Shown here piece by piece: positions 1 through 10,666 of a stretch of 64,000 bases of DNA. The notes beneath the pieces are model-generated. The model was not told the DNA's origin. It saw only the letters and a program-made list of their open reading frames with translations, and did no database searches. The number at the start of each line of letters is the position of its first letter. The stretch's first letter is position 1. This stretch comes from Prosopocoilus inquinatus (Eukaryota > Arthropoda > Insecta > Coleoptera > Lucanidae), in the NCBI GenBank assembly GCA_036172665.1, contig CM069870.1:68448212-68512211 (forward strand). Reading direction: 5' to 3'. Position numbers and translations under genes: made by a program.

Positions 1-272
1 TCCGGCGCACAATGCAAATGTGGAGAAAATATTTTCCTTAATGGTAACTCAATGGGCCGATAAAAGAACTAGATTGTCAATAGAGACAATTGAAGCTATA
101 TTGATTTGTCATTACAATTTGAAAATGGCTTGTACCGTTTTTATAATTATATGCACCAGGTTAACAAAAGTGTGTGAATACGCGGCATAATTCGGAGTAA
201 ACCATCGAAGCCGGCCGCCGGCCGTGGAGTATATTTCGCCCCCCAGGTGAAATATTACATATTACATCAAAA
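1..272 (+). repeat. Copy 1 of hAT 3'-end repeat
   Basis: This segment is nearly identical to 1176-1442, covering the transposase tail, a GC-rich palindromic GCCGGCCGCCGGC patch and a following AT-rich end. The two copies are offset by about 1175 bp. A third, shorter copy of the GC-rich end is at 1636-1726. It directly abuts the displaced 540-family unit that starts near 272. Confidence 0.75.
2..190 (+). pseudogene. hAT transposase C-terminal dimerisation domain, 5'-truncated by window edge
   Basis: The frame opens at the window edge and encodes 62 residues before TAA at 188-190. It contains the hAT C-terminal signature: a stretch reading NANVEKIFSLM followed by QWADKRTRLSIETI and a hydrophobic tail. 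In hAT transposases this segment mediates dimerisation. No start is visible because the gene begins outside the window, so the coding part could be longer to the left. A second, frameshifted copy lies at 1175-1358. The family call rests on the motif alone. Confidence 0.7.
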
Positions 273-952
273 CAGTTTCATAACCCTTTTGTAAAGTTTA
301 AGCATGCTAATTATTTCCGTAATTTTTAAATAGTTTTACAAAAATCTAATCGTGATGAAGTTTTTGAAAATCAACTTTTTGATTTGCAAGAGAATGCAAA
401 TTTCCAATGCATTTTTTTAAAAATAAAATCGAGCTTTCTTTTGTTTCTTTGTATGTCGTTTTATTGTTTTTTTTTGTTACTCTATAATGTAATCAGGAAA
501 AATTGACGATTGTGTTGACAATCGTCGATTTTTCTAAAGAAGAAGTCTTTGAAAGTCAGATAAATCAAGTTGTTATTTGTTTCTTTACGTTTACATCGTT
601 CCTGTAAGCACAAAATAACAAATGAAAAATCAAGGATTTCCTGCGCGAAGCCTTTGGAAATCCAAATCAAGTTTGTTCTGTTTCTGTCCATTTCCATTAG
701 CCCTGAGTTTGCGGAATACTTGTAATGCTCGCGTTCCAGTTTCGTAACCATTTCGTAAAGCTTAAGCGTGCTAATTATTTCCGTAATTTTTAAATTGTTT
801 CACAAAAGAGTCTAATCGTGTTAAAATGCCAAATCATAATTCCGAGTACTTTTTTTGAGAGGAGGAGGAAGGTGCTACCATGACCGTGAATTACGGACGT
901 CATGTCTCAATGTAAAAAAAATCTGCAACACAGAATCGACGTGGTCACAAGA
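272..952 (+). repeat. Displaced copy of 540-bp family unit (matches 5841-6527)
   Basis: About 680 bp is nearly identical to 5841-6527, including the shared tail ending in CGACGTGGTCACAAG. Both copies lack a segment of about 100 bp that is present in the unit at 5400-5500. This indicates that the copy derives from the last unit of the array at 4.8-6.5 kb. The 89-codon minus-strand frames in both copies have no recognisable domain and look accidental. Confidence 0.8.
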
Positions 953-976
953 GAAATGACGAGAAAACCTTGCAGC

Positions 977-1442
977 CAGGGTTGCCATACGTCCCGTATA
1001 TTCGGGACTGTCACCGTATTTCACTACCCGGTCCCATCATATGATTCGTCCTATTTTTGAGTCCCGTTTTCTACCTAAACTTTACATGAAAGAATGAATG
1101 GTTGGTGCGACTCGGCATTTTTTTGCAAATCAAAAATCATATCTAAGAAAATTATGCCAATAACATATTTGCCATTCCGGCGCACATTGCAAATGTGGAG
1201 AACTGAGAATGGTAACTCAATGGGCCGATAAAAGAACTAGATTGTCAATAGAGACAATTGAAGCTATATTGATTTGTCATTACAATTTGAAAATGGCTTG
1301 TACCGTTTTTATAATTATCTGCACCAGGCTAACAAAAGTGTGTGAATACGCGACATAATTCGGAGTAAGTCGTCGAAGCCGGCCGCCGGCCGTGGAGTAT
1401 ATTTCGCCCCCCAAGTGAAATATTACATATTACACCAAAACA
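977..1442 (+). mobile_element. Internally deleted hAT-like element with 5' terminal motif
   Basis: The left end reads CAGGGTTGCCATACGTCCCG, a terminus type seen in hAT elements, followed by a small inverted motif around CCGTATATTCGGG. Only about 200 bp separates this end from the transposase C-terminal remnant (1175-1358), so nearly the whole gene is missing. Relative to the copy at 2-190, the remnant has a 7-nt deletion after the VE residues and an early TGA. No matching right terminal repeat was found before 1726, so the 3' end is uncertain. Confidence 0.55.
1175..1358 (+). pseudogene. hAT transposase C-terminus, frameshifted copy
   Basis: This is the second copy of the domain at 2-190. 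It begins in frame with residues reading ANNIFAIPAHIANVEN and then hits TGA because 7 nt are missing. After the frameshift the remaining sequence is still highly similar and ends at the same TAA position. It is non-functional. Confidence 0.7.
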
Positions 1443-1619
1443 GTATCTACAACAAAACAATAAATGATTTACTCGAACTCTTAAGACAGAAAGAAGTGTC
1501 GCTAACTCGATTCGGAAGACAGGGGAAAAGGAGTGACGGGGAACTAAAGCCTAGGGGAAAAAGAGAACAAAAAACCGTAGAACACGGATCGAGTTAGCCG
1601 ATGGCAAATAAACTCACAT

Positions 1620-1726
1620 GGGGGGGGGGGGGGGGGTGGTTAAGCACTATACTGACAAAAGCGCGTGAATACTCGGCATAATTCGGAGTAAACCGTCGAA
1701 GCCGGTCACCGGCCGTGGAGTACATC
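1620..1726 (+). repeat. Poly-G run and third hAT 3'-end fragment
   Basis: A run of about 17 G is followed by about 90 bp matching the end of the hAT repeats, including the TCGGAGTAAACC and CCGGCCGTGGAGTA blocks. It is more diverged than the other two copies. Confidence 0.6.
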
Positions 1727-2637
1727 AATAAAGCACAGTAACAATTTTCGCACCATGTAGGGAGTGCCGATAAAAGAAAGGGAAAAGAAACTGTAACACG
1801 ACGAATAGGTGGCATTTTCAGATAACCTCAAAGTTTGGAATCGTATTTAATCATCCTCGCGCATGAAATTCACTTTACATTTGTGATTTTTAGTTTTCAT
1901 TTCCCGATTCGCCTTCCAAACAAAACCGCATCTGAAAACCCAATTGAATCAAAACACTGCTCGTTTCTTGTTGCACGCCCGCCCGAGCGAACCGGAACAC
2001 ATTCCGGGACTTCACCGCCTGCATTTTTCAGCTCGAACGGCTCTTTACGAACGCCGCCGCCGCATTCTGGCCGCCTTCACACGGCATAATTCATATGCGA
2101 AATTCATTATTATGAGCGAGCCAGCCGCCAGGTCGAACGCGAACAAACAGCCGGAGCCGTTTCCGGGCGCAGGAATCCGCGCCGGAGCAATTAAAACGCG
2201 AAATTTTCCGCCGCTGCATTCGTCCAAGAACGAGCTGTGCTGCTTCCCGGTTACATAAATTCCGGGCTCAACTCGCCCGTAAACGCTTAATTAACACCCG
2301 AGCGGGTCGTCCTCGAGCATAAATCGCAGGCGGTTCGTAATGATAAAGAAAATTTTGTTTAATCATCATTTTTAATGCGAATGACAACTATGCACAAAAG
2401 CGTTTTGCATTCTGTTCTGAGTTGCAGCATGTAATTCAGCATAATTTAATTATTAGTGACTGCAGGGGCTGCAAGTAGAGGCCACTAACTGAACGAGTGG
2501 CTAACAGAAAGTACCTGGGATTAACGTTGCGTTTGCCAGGACTGCTCAGTGGAGAAGAGGGAGGGATTCCCATACGTTATAATTAGTGTCGGGGCGAACC
2601 GATTTAACTCGCTTTAAGTTGCTACGTTAAATGTAGG
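1727..2637. other. Single-copy-looking sequence, GC-richer 1960-2330
   Basis: No gene was recognised. The 1960-2330 part is clearly richer in GC than its surroundings and has overlapping open frames on both strands, but no domain, splice pattern or codon signature supports an exon. Confidence 0.4.
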
Positions 2638-2700
2638 TAATTAGGAATGTACAGATAGTAATTAGGGGTGTACAGATAGTAATTAGGGGTGTACAGATAG
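2638..2700 (+). repeat. 21-bp minisatellite, three copies
   Basis: The unit TAATTAGGGGTGTACAGATAG is repeated three times head to tail. The first copy has AA in place of the second GG pair. Confidence 0.9.
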
Positions 2701-3040
2701 AGAGCAGGCTTTACTAGCTAACCGAATTATCCATGGTACAACTTGACTGTTGTCGTATTCAACGGACACCGCGTAATACCTATGGTTAGCTCCGAAATAA
2801 ATTGCTAGAGGCAAGGGGTCTTGTAAGAAGAACTCCCCCCCTGCACCAAAAAACAAGAGAAATCACGTTAGGTGACAAAATATGTGTATTAAAAAATAAT
2901 AATACTGTGGGTGAAAGTGTAAGAGACGGGTGTTAAGTGGTCACTCAAGTTCAAACCTGCCACTATCAGTGCAGGGAAGCTCAAAGTAGGCCGATCAACT
3001 TAAGAACGTAAAGAATGTTGCAAGATTGTACGCACAATCG
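2701..3040. other. Unassigned sequence
   Basis: No gene or repeat was recognised here apart from short A and C runs. Confidence 0.4.
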
Positions 3041-3960
3041 AACGTCAAAATACGAAATCACGAGTGTCTCAACGAATCCGTTAATATTAAGCACGAAAAT
3101 CATTCAGTAAAGTCGATAGAGTCTACGAAGTCAGATTCTAATGCTTAAAAAAAGAAAAGTTGAAATTTTTCGTGAAACGCTCACGTCACGACCGGATTCA
3201 GGAACAGTTCCAGGCTCAGAATAAATAAATTTTAGTGAACCAGAAACGCATTTACTTAAATTGAAATGAGCACTTACATCGTTGTTAAAAACAACAATTA
3301 CCGATCGAAATTCCAAAAAATGCAGAAATTTCTGTGTGAAAATATGAAATTAAGATGGCGGCACCGGAATTAAATATCGACGGTGATCTTCAAAAAAAAA
3401 AATCAAAGATTGTTTCGTAATTATCTCAAAGAATCCGTTAATATGTCAGCAGGACATCATTCAGTAAAGATGGAGACGAAGCATGATCAATTCAATACTT
3501 AAAAAGTGATCGGTTAGGAAAAATTAAAATTTGACGTTTACGTCAGGGCCGTATTTAGGACCAGTTCCGGACCTAAAAAATAAACTTAGCGAACGAGAGA
3601 CGCAATGTTTTAAATTTAAATAAACCCGTAACAAAGCAACGTTGTAAAAATATAACGATTTCCGATCGTCGGATTTATTAAAAATGCACAAAGGCGTGTG
3701 TCATCAAGAAATCGTTATGTTAGCCGACGTGTAGGTATTGAAAAGCAAACGCCGTATACAGAATTAAACATTACATTAAAAAAAAAAAAACTTTAAATAT
3801 TTAAGGCGTAAGTAGTTAAATCTTGAATACTGACGTTTATTTAGATCAGGCCAAATCAGAATAACTATGAAATTATTAATCAAATTTCAAACTGCGGTGA
3901 CGCAAAAATTCGAACTCGACTTTTGATGGCATAATAAGTTCCGCAGCACAAATTTGCATG
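3041..3960 (+). repeat. Diverged direct duplication, period about 350 bp
   Basis: The block at about 3071 (TCAACGAATCCGTTAATAT, then TCATTCAGTAAAG) recurs at about 3423 with the same order of downstream motifs, including the GACGTTTACGTCA-like and GACCAGTTCC-like segments. A third, weaker copy appears to follow at 3705-3960. The repeats are noncoding and old. Confidence 0.55.
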
Positions 3961-4289
3961 CAAGGGATGCAAAATCAAAGTCATGCACCGAAGTTGTATG
4001 TACAAGGTCGGCCAAATCTGACCCTCTTACAAGGAAAATATCTATTTTTAGACGGGTTATGCAAGAACTGACTTGGGTGTCTGAAGCTCGACTTTTATCA
4101 CAAGATTCTTCTTTATTTAGATTTCATTTAATTTAATCTCTGTAGGTCGTGTGAAATGGACATACTTCGGCGCTGTTGTAGGGAGCTCGGTGGCCTTGAA
4201 ATGTTTCGCTGTGACTTGTCAAGAGCTTCTCCGATGTGTTCGATTAACCGGCTTTGGCGGCGAGGCGATGACAGAACTTGAATGTTGAG
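3961..4289. other. Unassigned sequence
   Basis: No gene is supported. The minus-strand open frame here has no recognised motif. Confidence 0.35.
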
Positions 4290-4800
4290 TCGAAGTCTAG
4301 TAGCGACGAGATTAAAGGTCAACGGCGATGATATCCATCGGGGGTGGAAACGGCAACGCCTATTGATGAAATTCCAAATTCGGCTCGAACTATTTACACG
4401 GGTTTGTTTGTAAAAAAATAAGCTTGCTTAACTAGGTCGCGAAATAACTCTGAGTGTGCGGAATTCCCTGCAATGGCCGCGTTCCACTTTCATAACTTGC
4501 TCGTCGTTTCGTAACTGGAATATGATGAATGTCAAAATCCTATGGCGACGAGATTAAAGATCAACGACGATGATGTCCATCAGGGATGGAAACGCCAGCG
4601 CCTCTCGATTGGTAAAGTTCCGAATTCGGTTCGAACCATTCATACGGAAAAGTTTACAAAAATATGCTTGCTTAACTAGGTCGCGAAATAACCCTGAGTG
4701 TGCGGAATTCCCTGCGATGGTCGCGTTCCAGTTTTATAACCCGAGCGTCGTTTATTACTGAGTCCTAGGGTTTCGTAGTTGGAATGTGATTAGGCGCTGA
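4290..4800 (+). repeat. Two-unit direct repeat, period about 240 bp
   Basis: The order GAGATTAAAG, CGATGAT(A/G)TCCATC, GCTTGCTTAACTAGGTCGCG, GTGTGCGGAATTCCCTGC and GCGTTCCA is present twice, offset by about 240 bp. A diverged relative of the whole block lies at 49380-49640, so this is a dispersed family. Confidence 0.7.
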
Positions 4801-6527
4801 TTATACATAAAGTATAAGTGTGTTAATTCTTTCCGTATTTTTTAAAATTATTTAAGAAATCTAATCGCGACAATACGAACAGAAAACAAAAGACTACCGT
4901 CGAAAGAAGCAAATCTGAAGCGAGCAAAAAAGAGGCGGAATACGAATGAGAAATCATCGCGAAGTTTTTGAAAATAAAACTTTTTTTTATTTGCGGAACA
5001 AATGCAAATTTCCAACGATTTTTTTAATCAAATCTTTCTTTTGTTTCTTTGTATGTCGTTTCATTGTCTTTTTTTGTTACTCTGTAATGTAATCAAGAAA
5101 AAAATGACAATCGTCGATTTTTCTAAAGAAGTTTTTGAAAATCATGTAAATCAAGTTCCCATTTGTTTCCTTACGCTTACATTGTTTTTGTAAGCACAAA
5201 ATAACAAACGAAAAATCGAGAATTTCCTGCGCGAAGCCTTTGGATCTCCGAATCAAGTTTGTTCTGTTTCTTTTCATTTCCATTAACTCTGAGTTTGCGG
5301 AAAACTTGCGTTGCTAGCGTTCCAGTTTCATAACTCTTTCGTATGAAATTTAAGCGTGCTAATTATTTCCGCATTTTTTTAAATTGTTTTACAAAAATCT
5401 AATCGTGATAGTACGAACTGAAAACGAAAGACTATCGTCGATAGAAGGAACTCTAAAACGAACGAAAAATAAACGAAGAACGAATGAAAAATCGTGGCGA
5501 AGTTTTCGGAAATCAACTTTTTTTATTTGCGAAAGAATGCAAATTTTCAACGCATTTTTTTTTTAATCAAATCGAGCTTTCTTTTGTTTCTTTGTATGTC
5601 ATTTTATTGTCTTTTTTATTACTCTGTAATGTAATCAAGAGAAACTGACGACGATTGTGTTGACAATCGTCGATTTCTCTAAAGAAGAAATTTGTTTCTT
5701 TACGCTTACATTGTTCTTGTAAGCACAGGATAACAAATGAAAAATCAAGGATTTCCTGCGCGAAGCATTTGGAAATCCAAATTAAGTTTGTTCTATTTCT
5801 TTCCATTTCCATTAGCCCTGAGTTTGCGGAATACTGGCGATGCTCGCGTTCCAGTTTCATAACCCTTTTGTAAAGTTTAAGCATGCTAATTATGTCCGTA
5901 TTTTTTAAATAGTTTTACAAAAATCTAATCGTGATGAAGTTTTTGAAAATCAACTTTTTTCTTTGCGAAAGAATGCAAATTTTCGAAGCATTTTTTTAAA
6001 ATCAAATCGAACTTTCTTTTGTTTCTTTGTATGTCGTTTTATTGTTTTTTTTTGTTACTCTATAATGTGATCAGGAAAAATTGACGATTGTGTTGACAAT
6101 CGTCGATATTTCTAAAGGAGAAGTCTTTGAAAGTCAGATAAATCAAGTTGTTATTTGTTTCTTTACGTTTACATTGTTCCCATAAACACAAAATAACAAA
6201 TGAAAAATCAAGGATTTCCTGCGCGAAGCCTTTGGAAATCCAAATCAAGTTTGTTCTGTTTCTGTCCATTTCCATTAGCCCTGAGTTTACGCAGTACTTG
6301 TAATGCTCGCGTTCCAGTTTCGTAACCATTTCGTAAAGTTTAAGCGTGCTAATTTCCGTAATTTTTAAATTGTTTCACAAAAGAGTCTAATTGTGTCAAA
6401 ATGCCAAATCATAATTCCGAGTACTTTTTTTGAGGGGAGGAGGAAGGTGTTACCATGACCATGAATTACGGCCGTCATGTCTCAATGTAAAAAAAAATCT
6501 GCAACACAGAATCGACGTGGTCACAAG
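4801..6527 (+). repeat. 540-bp tandem family array, three units
   Basis: Units begin near 4990, 5523 and 5961, each with a TTTGCG...AATGCAAATTT start, a central GACAATCGTCGAT block and a GCGTTCCAGTTTCATAAC tail. Spacings are about 533 and 436 bp. The last unit lacks about 100 bp found in the second. Minus-strand frames of 68-105 codons recur at the same place in each unit, but they change by frameshift and deletion between units and carry no recognisable domain. I treat them as by-products of the repeat. Confidence 0.75.
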
Positions 6528-7636
6528 ATTTAAGTATTCGCGATTTCTTTCTTCAGGGATTTCTGAAGAAAAAAGTGTTCAAACAGCGCCCTCACACCCT
6601 ACCAGAGCTGAGGTGGGAGAAGTTAACGCCATACTCCGTGATACGTGCGAACGTCAAGGTGTGCCGCAAGTGTCAATACTTGAACCTTAATTCTTTATAT
6701 ACATTAATTGAAACTACTTATGTATTTTGTTATGGTTTTGTAACCTGATGGGAGAGTATTAACGTAACTTTTCATTTACGTATGTATTTCATATGTTTGC
6801 GAAAATGTCTCTGGCGTTTCCGTCGACTTTAATTAATTTCGACGATGAGTGCATAATACGGAGTTCCAGATCGGCCGCCATGTTTCGTCTTAGGCGACCG
6901 CAGGAACCATTTTAAAGCGGCGACCGCGGCCGAAACTTCGACACTGCCATTAGCGAACTAATTCGGAAGCCGTCACCGCGAATATTCCACGATGACGACG
7001 AGGCGAAAGATCGGCTTACACCGGAAGCCGCGTGACTCGGCATCGCGCCGAGCTCTTTGCAACAAATCGAATAATTCAATCCGAACGCTTCCCGGTCGTC
7101 CGTGCGAAAGCAAATCCATTTCGGTTTAATTTTTCAGGGGGGGGGGGGTTCAGTTTCTCGCCGGGCGCTATTAAATCAGAAAAATCAGAGAAAAATAATA
7201 ATCCTGCTCATGGGACTACGATATTTTCTATAATAGGAGTACATATTGGAGCAAGATGGTTAAAAATCACTGAAGAACGAAATAGCAATTAGTATTTTAA
7301 GTTACTTAGAGAATCTCAAAAATATGTAAAACGTACAGACGGGGGTGGAAAAAGGGTGACAAAGTAAAACGAGAAAGGAAGGACTGCATGCTTCAATAAT
7401 AACGAGAAAATCAGTTCACCCCCTTTTTGTCTCCAATTCTTTTAGCGCTGAACCTCCAAAAATCGTTTTCTACTTTGTTTTCCACGGATTGCTCGAATGG
7501 TGTGGCGTCTACTTATATTTTCAGAATTGGTTGGACAGTTGGTTAACTTCTTATCTCTTTCTCAATTTGGGGAATTGTTCTTCCATATTGCAATAACTTA
7601 AATAAATAAAGGTCCGAATCTTTAAATAATAATATA
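6528..7636. other. Unassigned sequence with weak exon-like stretch
   Basis: At 6540-6555 a pyrimidine-rich tract ending in CAG is followed by an open frame to TAA at 6688-6690, which could mimic a 3' terminal exon. The residues match nothing I recognise and no AATAAA follows closely. The 6830-7130 part is GC-richer, and a G run lies at about 7138-7148. No gene is called. Confidence 0.3.
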
Positions 7637-8391
7637 CAGTATGTCCCCGGGTTGAGCTTACACAAGGGAGAAAAAGTTCACTTTTAATTTTACAAAAAAA
7701 ATTAAAAATTCAAAGGGAGGATATTGGTTGCTTGATTTATGACGAACGCATCCGGAATTAAAACTTCAATCTTAACATAGGCTGTTCTTCAAATTGAAAA
7801 GAAAAAGAAACAAAATCAACAACATTTTTAACTATTCGATTAACTTACCAAGGTCATTCAAGTGGTCCTTGTAATCTCTATCGATTTCTTTAATTGTTAA
7901 TGTCGCATTAGAATTTCTTACCCGTTTTTTTTACACTTTCACATTGTTTCTTGTAAACATTTTATTTGAAACGTCTCCATAAAAAACAATTTGAAATTGT
8001 TAATTTCATGATGGTCATAAAATCGGGTCTTTTTATCAAACCAATTGTCACCAAATTTGCATTTAATTAGAACAATGCAAGAATTCTTTTTTCCTTTGAC
8101 ATTTTTTTTGGAAATTTTAAAAAATGGTAAATCAGACTTTTTCGAAAATTAAGAAGTTTCAGTACGGGCAACTCATTGAACACGGTGGCTTGTATGGTTG
8201 CCTATACCGTTGATCTAAGAACAATTTTTCGAAGTAGTTAATTTTGAACAGTAGAAAATTAAATGACACTGTATTTAGAAAAATTTAACGTATTTTGCCA
8301 AGTTAAAACATATTTTCGTAAAAGAAAGGATATTGTTAGTGAAATAAATTAATTAAGGGAAGAACCACTAACAGGAAGACGGAAAAATTCT

Positions 8392-8455
8392 GTCACATCC
8401 AGGAATCGAACCCGAGACACATCGCCGACCGCTCTTTTAGCTGAGCTAACGTCAC
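8392..8455 (-). pseudogene. tRNA-like sequence, anticodon region deleted
   Basis: Read on the minus strand it has a D-arm/A-box block reading TAGCTCAGCTA and a good T-arm/B-box reading TCGGGTTCGATTCCTGG. Compared with the copy at 8621-8692, 8 nt including the anticodon are missing, so it cannot be a working tRNA. Confidence 0.65.
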
Positions 8456-8620
8456 TTCGGAATTCGAAGGGTTCAATTAGGAACATGTGGTGACGAAATG
8501 AGATTTGCCTTTCCTTTATGAGATTTTGCGTTTCCTTTGTGAAATTTTCTACTTGCCGCTTTCGGTAAATCTCATTTCGTCACCATCTGTTCCTAATTAA
8601 AACTTTCGAACCTTCGAGAA

Positions 8621-8692
8621 GTCACGTCAGCTCAGCTGGAAGAGCGATCGGCATGTAACCAATGTGTCGCAGATTTGATTCCCGGAAGTGAC
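8621..8692 (+). pseudogene. tRNA-like sequence, 72 nt, TGT anticodon position
   Basis: The ends GTCAC and GTGAC pair, the D stem GCTC/GAGC forms, and the anticodon stem ATCGG/CCAAT is mostly paired around a loop CATGTAA. The anticodon position reads TGT (threonine type), but position 33 is A instead of the invariant T and the B-box is mutated (GATTTGATTCC). I take it as a tRNA-derived repeat, not a functional gene. Confidence 0.55.
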
Positions 8693-9039
8693 AGAATTTT
8701 ACTGTCTTCCTGTTAGTGGTTCTTTCTTTAATAAAAGATGTTTGATAAATGTAAAATTTCTTTAAATGAAAATTTAAAAAAAATGAGTGTCTTTGTTTAT
8801 ACCACGTGACATACTTAACTTATTGTTAGTCGCCTAAAATTTACTCAAAATGTCCCCAAACATAACTTAACCCTGCAGTGGCGCCATTAAGTTTTTTTTT
8901 TTTAATCAAGGAGAGGTAATATTGTAGCAAAAATATTTTGAAAATTAACATAAAAATAAATTTTTTGTTTTACAAAATGCTATCAGTATTAATTAGTGGA
9001 GTACTTTTTTTTTAAAACATTGCCAGTCGATTGTGGTGA

Positions 9040-9730
9040 GGATCAGCGCCCTCTACTGTACAGTGGAGAAATAATTTCATCACCTTTTCATTTTCTGCCA
9101 ATTCTAATTTTACACTCTTACCCTTGATCGCGTTTAATTTTTTTTTTCAAGAAGTAATGACTTTTTTAAATTGAAAATGATAAAACAATTCTCGTAAAAA
9201 GTTTTTATTTTCATATTTCTTGTCTTCTTTGTTACCGCAAAAGTTTAGAATTTTGCAGATTGTAATAAAATGGCAGCAAAAGAAATAGCGACGCCATCTA
9301 ACGTACAGTTTTTGAAGTAATAAATTTTTTTTCACAGTCACTATTAGCAATGCCATCATTCGAATTCGAACACTTTTTTTAAAGATTTCGCAGTAGCGCC
9401 ATCTCTTGTATAGTTTGGAAAATACACAACAACGATTTCTTTCTTCTTCTAGGTTTTTGCTTCATCTTTGAAGTATTTCTTTTGTTGTTTACTGTAAAAG
9501 TTAAGAATTTTGCAGATTGTCTTTGGTTGTAGCAAAGAATTAGCAGCGCCATCTTTTGTATAGTTTGGAAAATACACAACAACACTGATTTTTTTCTTCT
9601 TCTAAGTTTTTGCCTCATCTCTGCCGTATTTCTTTTGTTCTTTACTGTAAAAAAATTTGGAAGATACACATCAATACAGATTTTTTTTCTTCTAAATCTG
9701 CATTCACAGTCTCATCAACGCCATCTATTA
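9040..9730 (+). repeat. Degenerate tandem repeat with GCGCCATCT motif
   Basis: Motifs of the form GCGCC(A/C)TCT...TACAGTTT or TATAGTTT recur near 9045, 9291, 9398, 9546 and 9718. The pair at 9398 and 9546 shares more than 100 bp, including TATAGTTTGGAAAATACAC. The 96-codon minus-strand frame here is explained by this duplication. Confidence 0.65.
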
Positions 9731-9850
9731 AGAGCCAGTGGACGTACTACAATTGAATCAAAAAGAGAGTAAAATCAGTAATTCAATTTCAAATGTTCTG
9801 TTTTCGAATAGTAGCTACGACCAAAATAAAATATTTTTCATTAAACTTAA

Positions 9851-10025
9851 CACATCGGTTACATACCGACCGCTCTTCCAGTTGAGCTAACGTGACTCGG
9901 AAGTTCGAAAGTTTTAATTAAGAAGAAAATTCACAAAGGAAGAGCGAAATAAATTCATTAAGGGAAGAAGCACTAACAGGAAGACAAAAAAAATTCTGTC
10001 ACATCTGGGAATCGAACCCGAGACA
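9851..10025 (-). pseudogene. Two tRNA-like half copies in permuted order
   Basis: On the minus strand, 10025-9998 carries the T arm and acceptor end (GGGTTCGATTCCCAG). 9896-9851 carries the acceptor start, D arm and anticodon arm (GTATGTAACCGATG). The halves are separated and reversed in order, so they come from two truncated tandem copies of the same family. Confidence 0.6.
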
Positions 10026-10127
10026 GTAGAAAATTCACAAAGAAAAGGATTCTTTCCTTACTTACTGGGTTCGGCAAATCAAAGTACATTCACCACTTGT
10101 TGCTAATTAAAACATTTGAACTTCGGA

Positions 10128-10199
10128 GTCACATTAGTTCAGCAGGAAGAGTGGTCGGCATGTAACCGATGTGTCCCGGGTTCGATAACCGGATATGAC
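10128..10199 (+). pseudogene. tRNA-like sequence, 72 nt, best-preserved copy
   Basis: It has a GTCACAT/ATATGAC acceptor with one mismatch, an anticodon stem GTCGG/CCGAT around loop CATGTAA, and a T arm CCGGGTTCGATAACCGG with one mismatch. The anticodon position is TGT, again with A33. The weak D stem (GTTC/GAGT) and the location in the inverted arm of the 7637-10666 element support a tRNA-derived repeat. A tRNA-Thr gene is a less likely alternative. Confidence 0.55.
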
Positions 10200-10666
10200 A
10201 GAATTCTCACTGATAGTGGTTCTTTTCTTAATGAATTTATTTCGCTAACAATATCCTTTCCTTTCCTTTGTCTAAAGTACATATTTTTTAATATTCTTGT
10301 AAACACAACCCACGTTCCCATATTGACTAGACTAGTTCATTTTAATGACCCTGACTTAAAAAAAAAATTATTTATGGAGACGGAATAAGGCATACTTACC
10401 TAACAAAATGGAAATATTAAAAAAATCAATTTAACAAATCCGTAACAGTTACAGGGAGGACGTAAACTTGAATTACGCAGGAAGTTAATCGAAAGTTAAA
10501 AATGTTGATTTGGTTTTTTTCGATCTTAAGGACACCCTGCATTAAGGTTGAAATTTTAATTACAGACCTATTATAAGTCAAACAAAAGAAATATTTTGGT
10601 ATTTTTCTTTGCAAAATTAAAATTAAATCATTTTCTCTTTTGGAAACACACTGCAGGGACATACTG

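Larger units (their letters stand above)
8352..8740. repeat. Large imperfect palindrome containing two opposed tRNA-like copies
   Basis: The left arm (AGAACCACTAACAGGAAGAC at the outside) is the reverse complement of the right arm (GTCTTCCTGTTAGTGGTTCT) over about 170 bp. The inner block GGTGACGAAATGAGATTT is matched by AAATCTCATTTCGTCACC. The spacer is about 65 bp. Each arm contains one tRNA-like sequence, in opposite orientation. Confidence 0.8.
7637..10666. mobile_element. TA-flanked foldback-like DNA element with long diverged inverted arms
   Basis: The left end reads CAGTATGTCC preceded by TA at 7635-7636. The right end reads GGACATACTG followed by TA at 10667-10668. The arms remain alignable inward, for example a block reading CAACATTTTTAAC on the left and its complement near 10495-10510 on the right, and GGATATTGTTAG(T/C)GAAATAAATT near 8330 mirrored near 10240. 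TA duplication and these ends suggest a Tc1/mariner-like origin. No transposase frame is visible, so it would be non-autonomous. The arms carry tRNA-like palindromes and the centre holds GCGCCATCT-type repeats. Confidence 0.6.

Noticed and set aside
10128..10199. Functional tRNA-Thr (TGT) gene
   Set aside because: A33 replaces invariant T33, the D stem is weak, and related damaged copies sit in the same foldback element.
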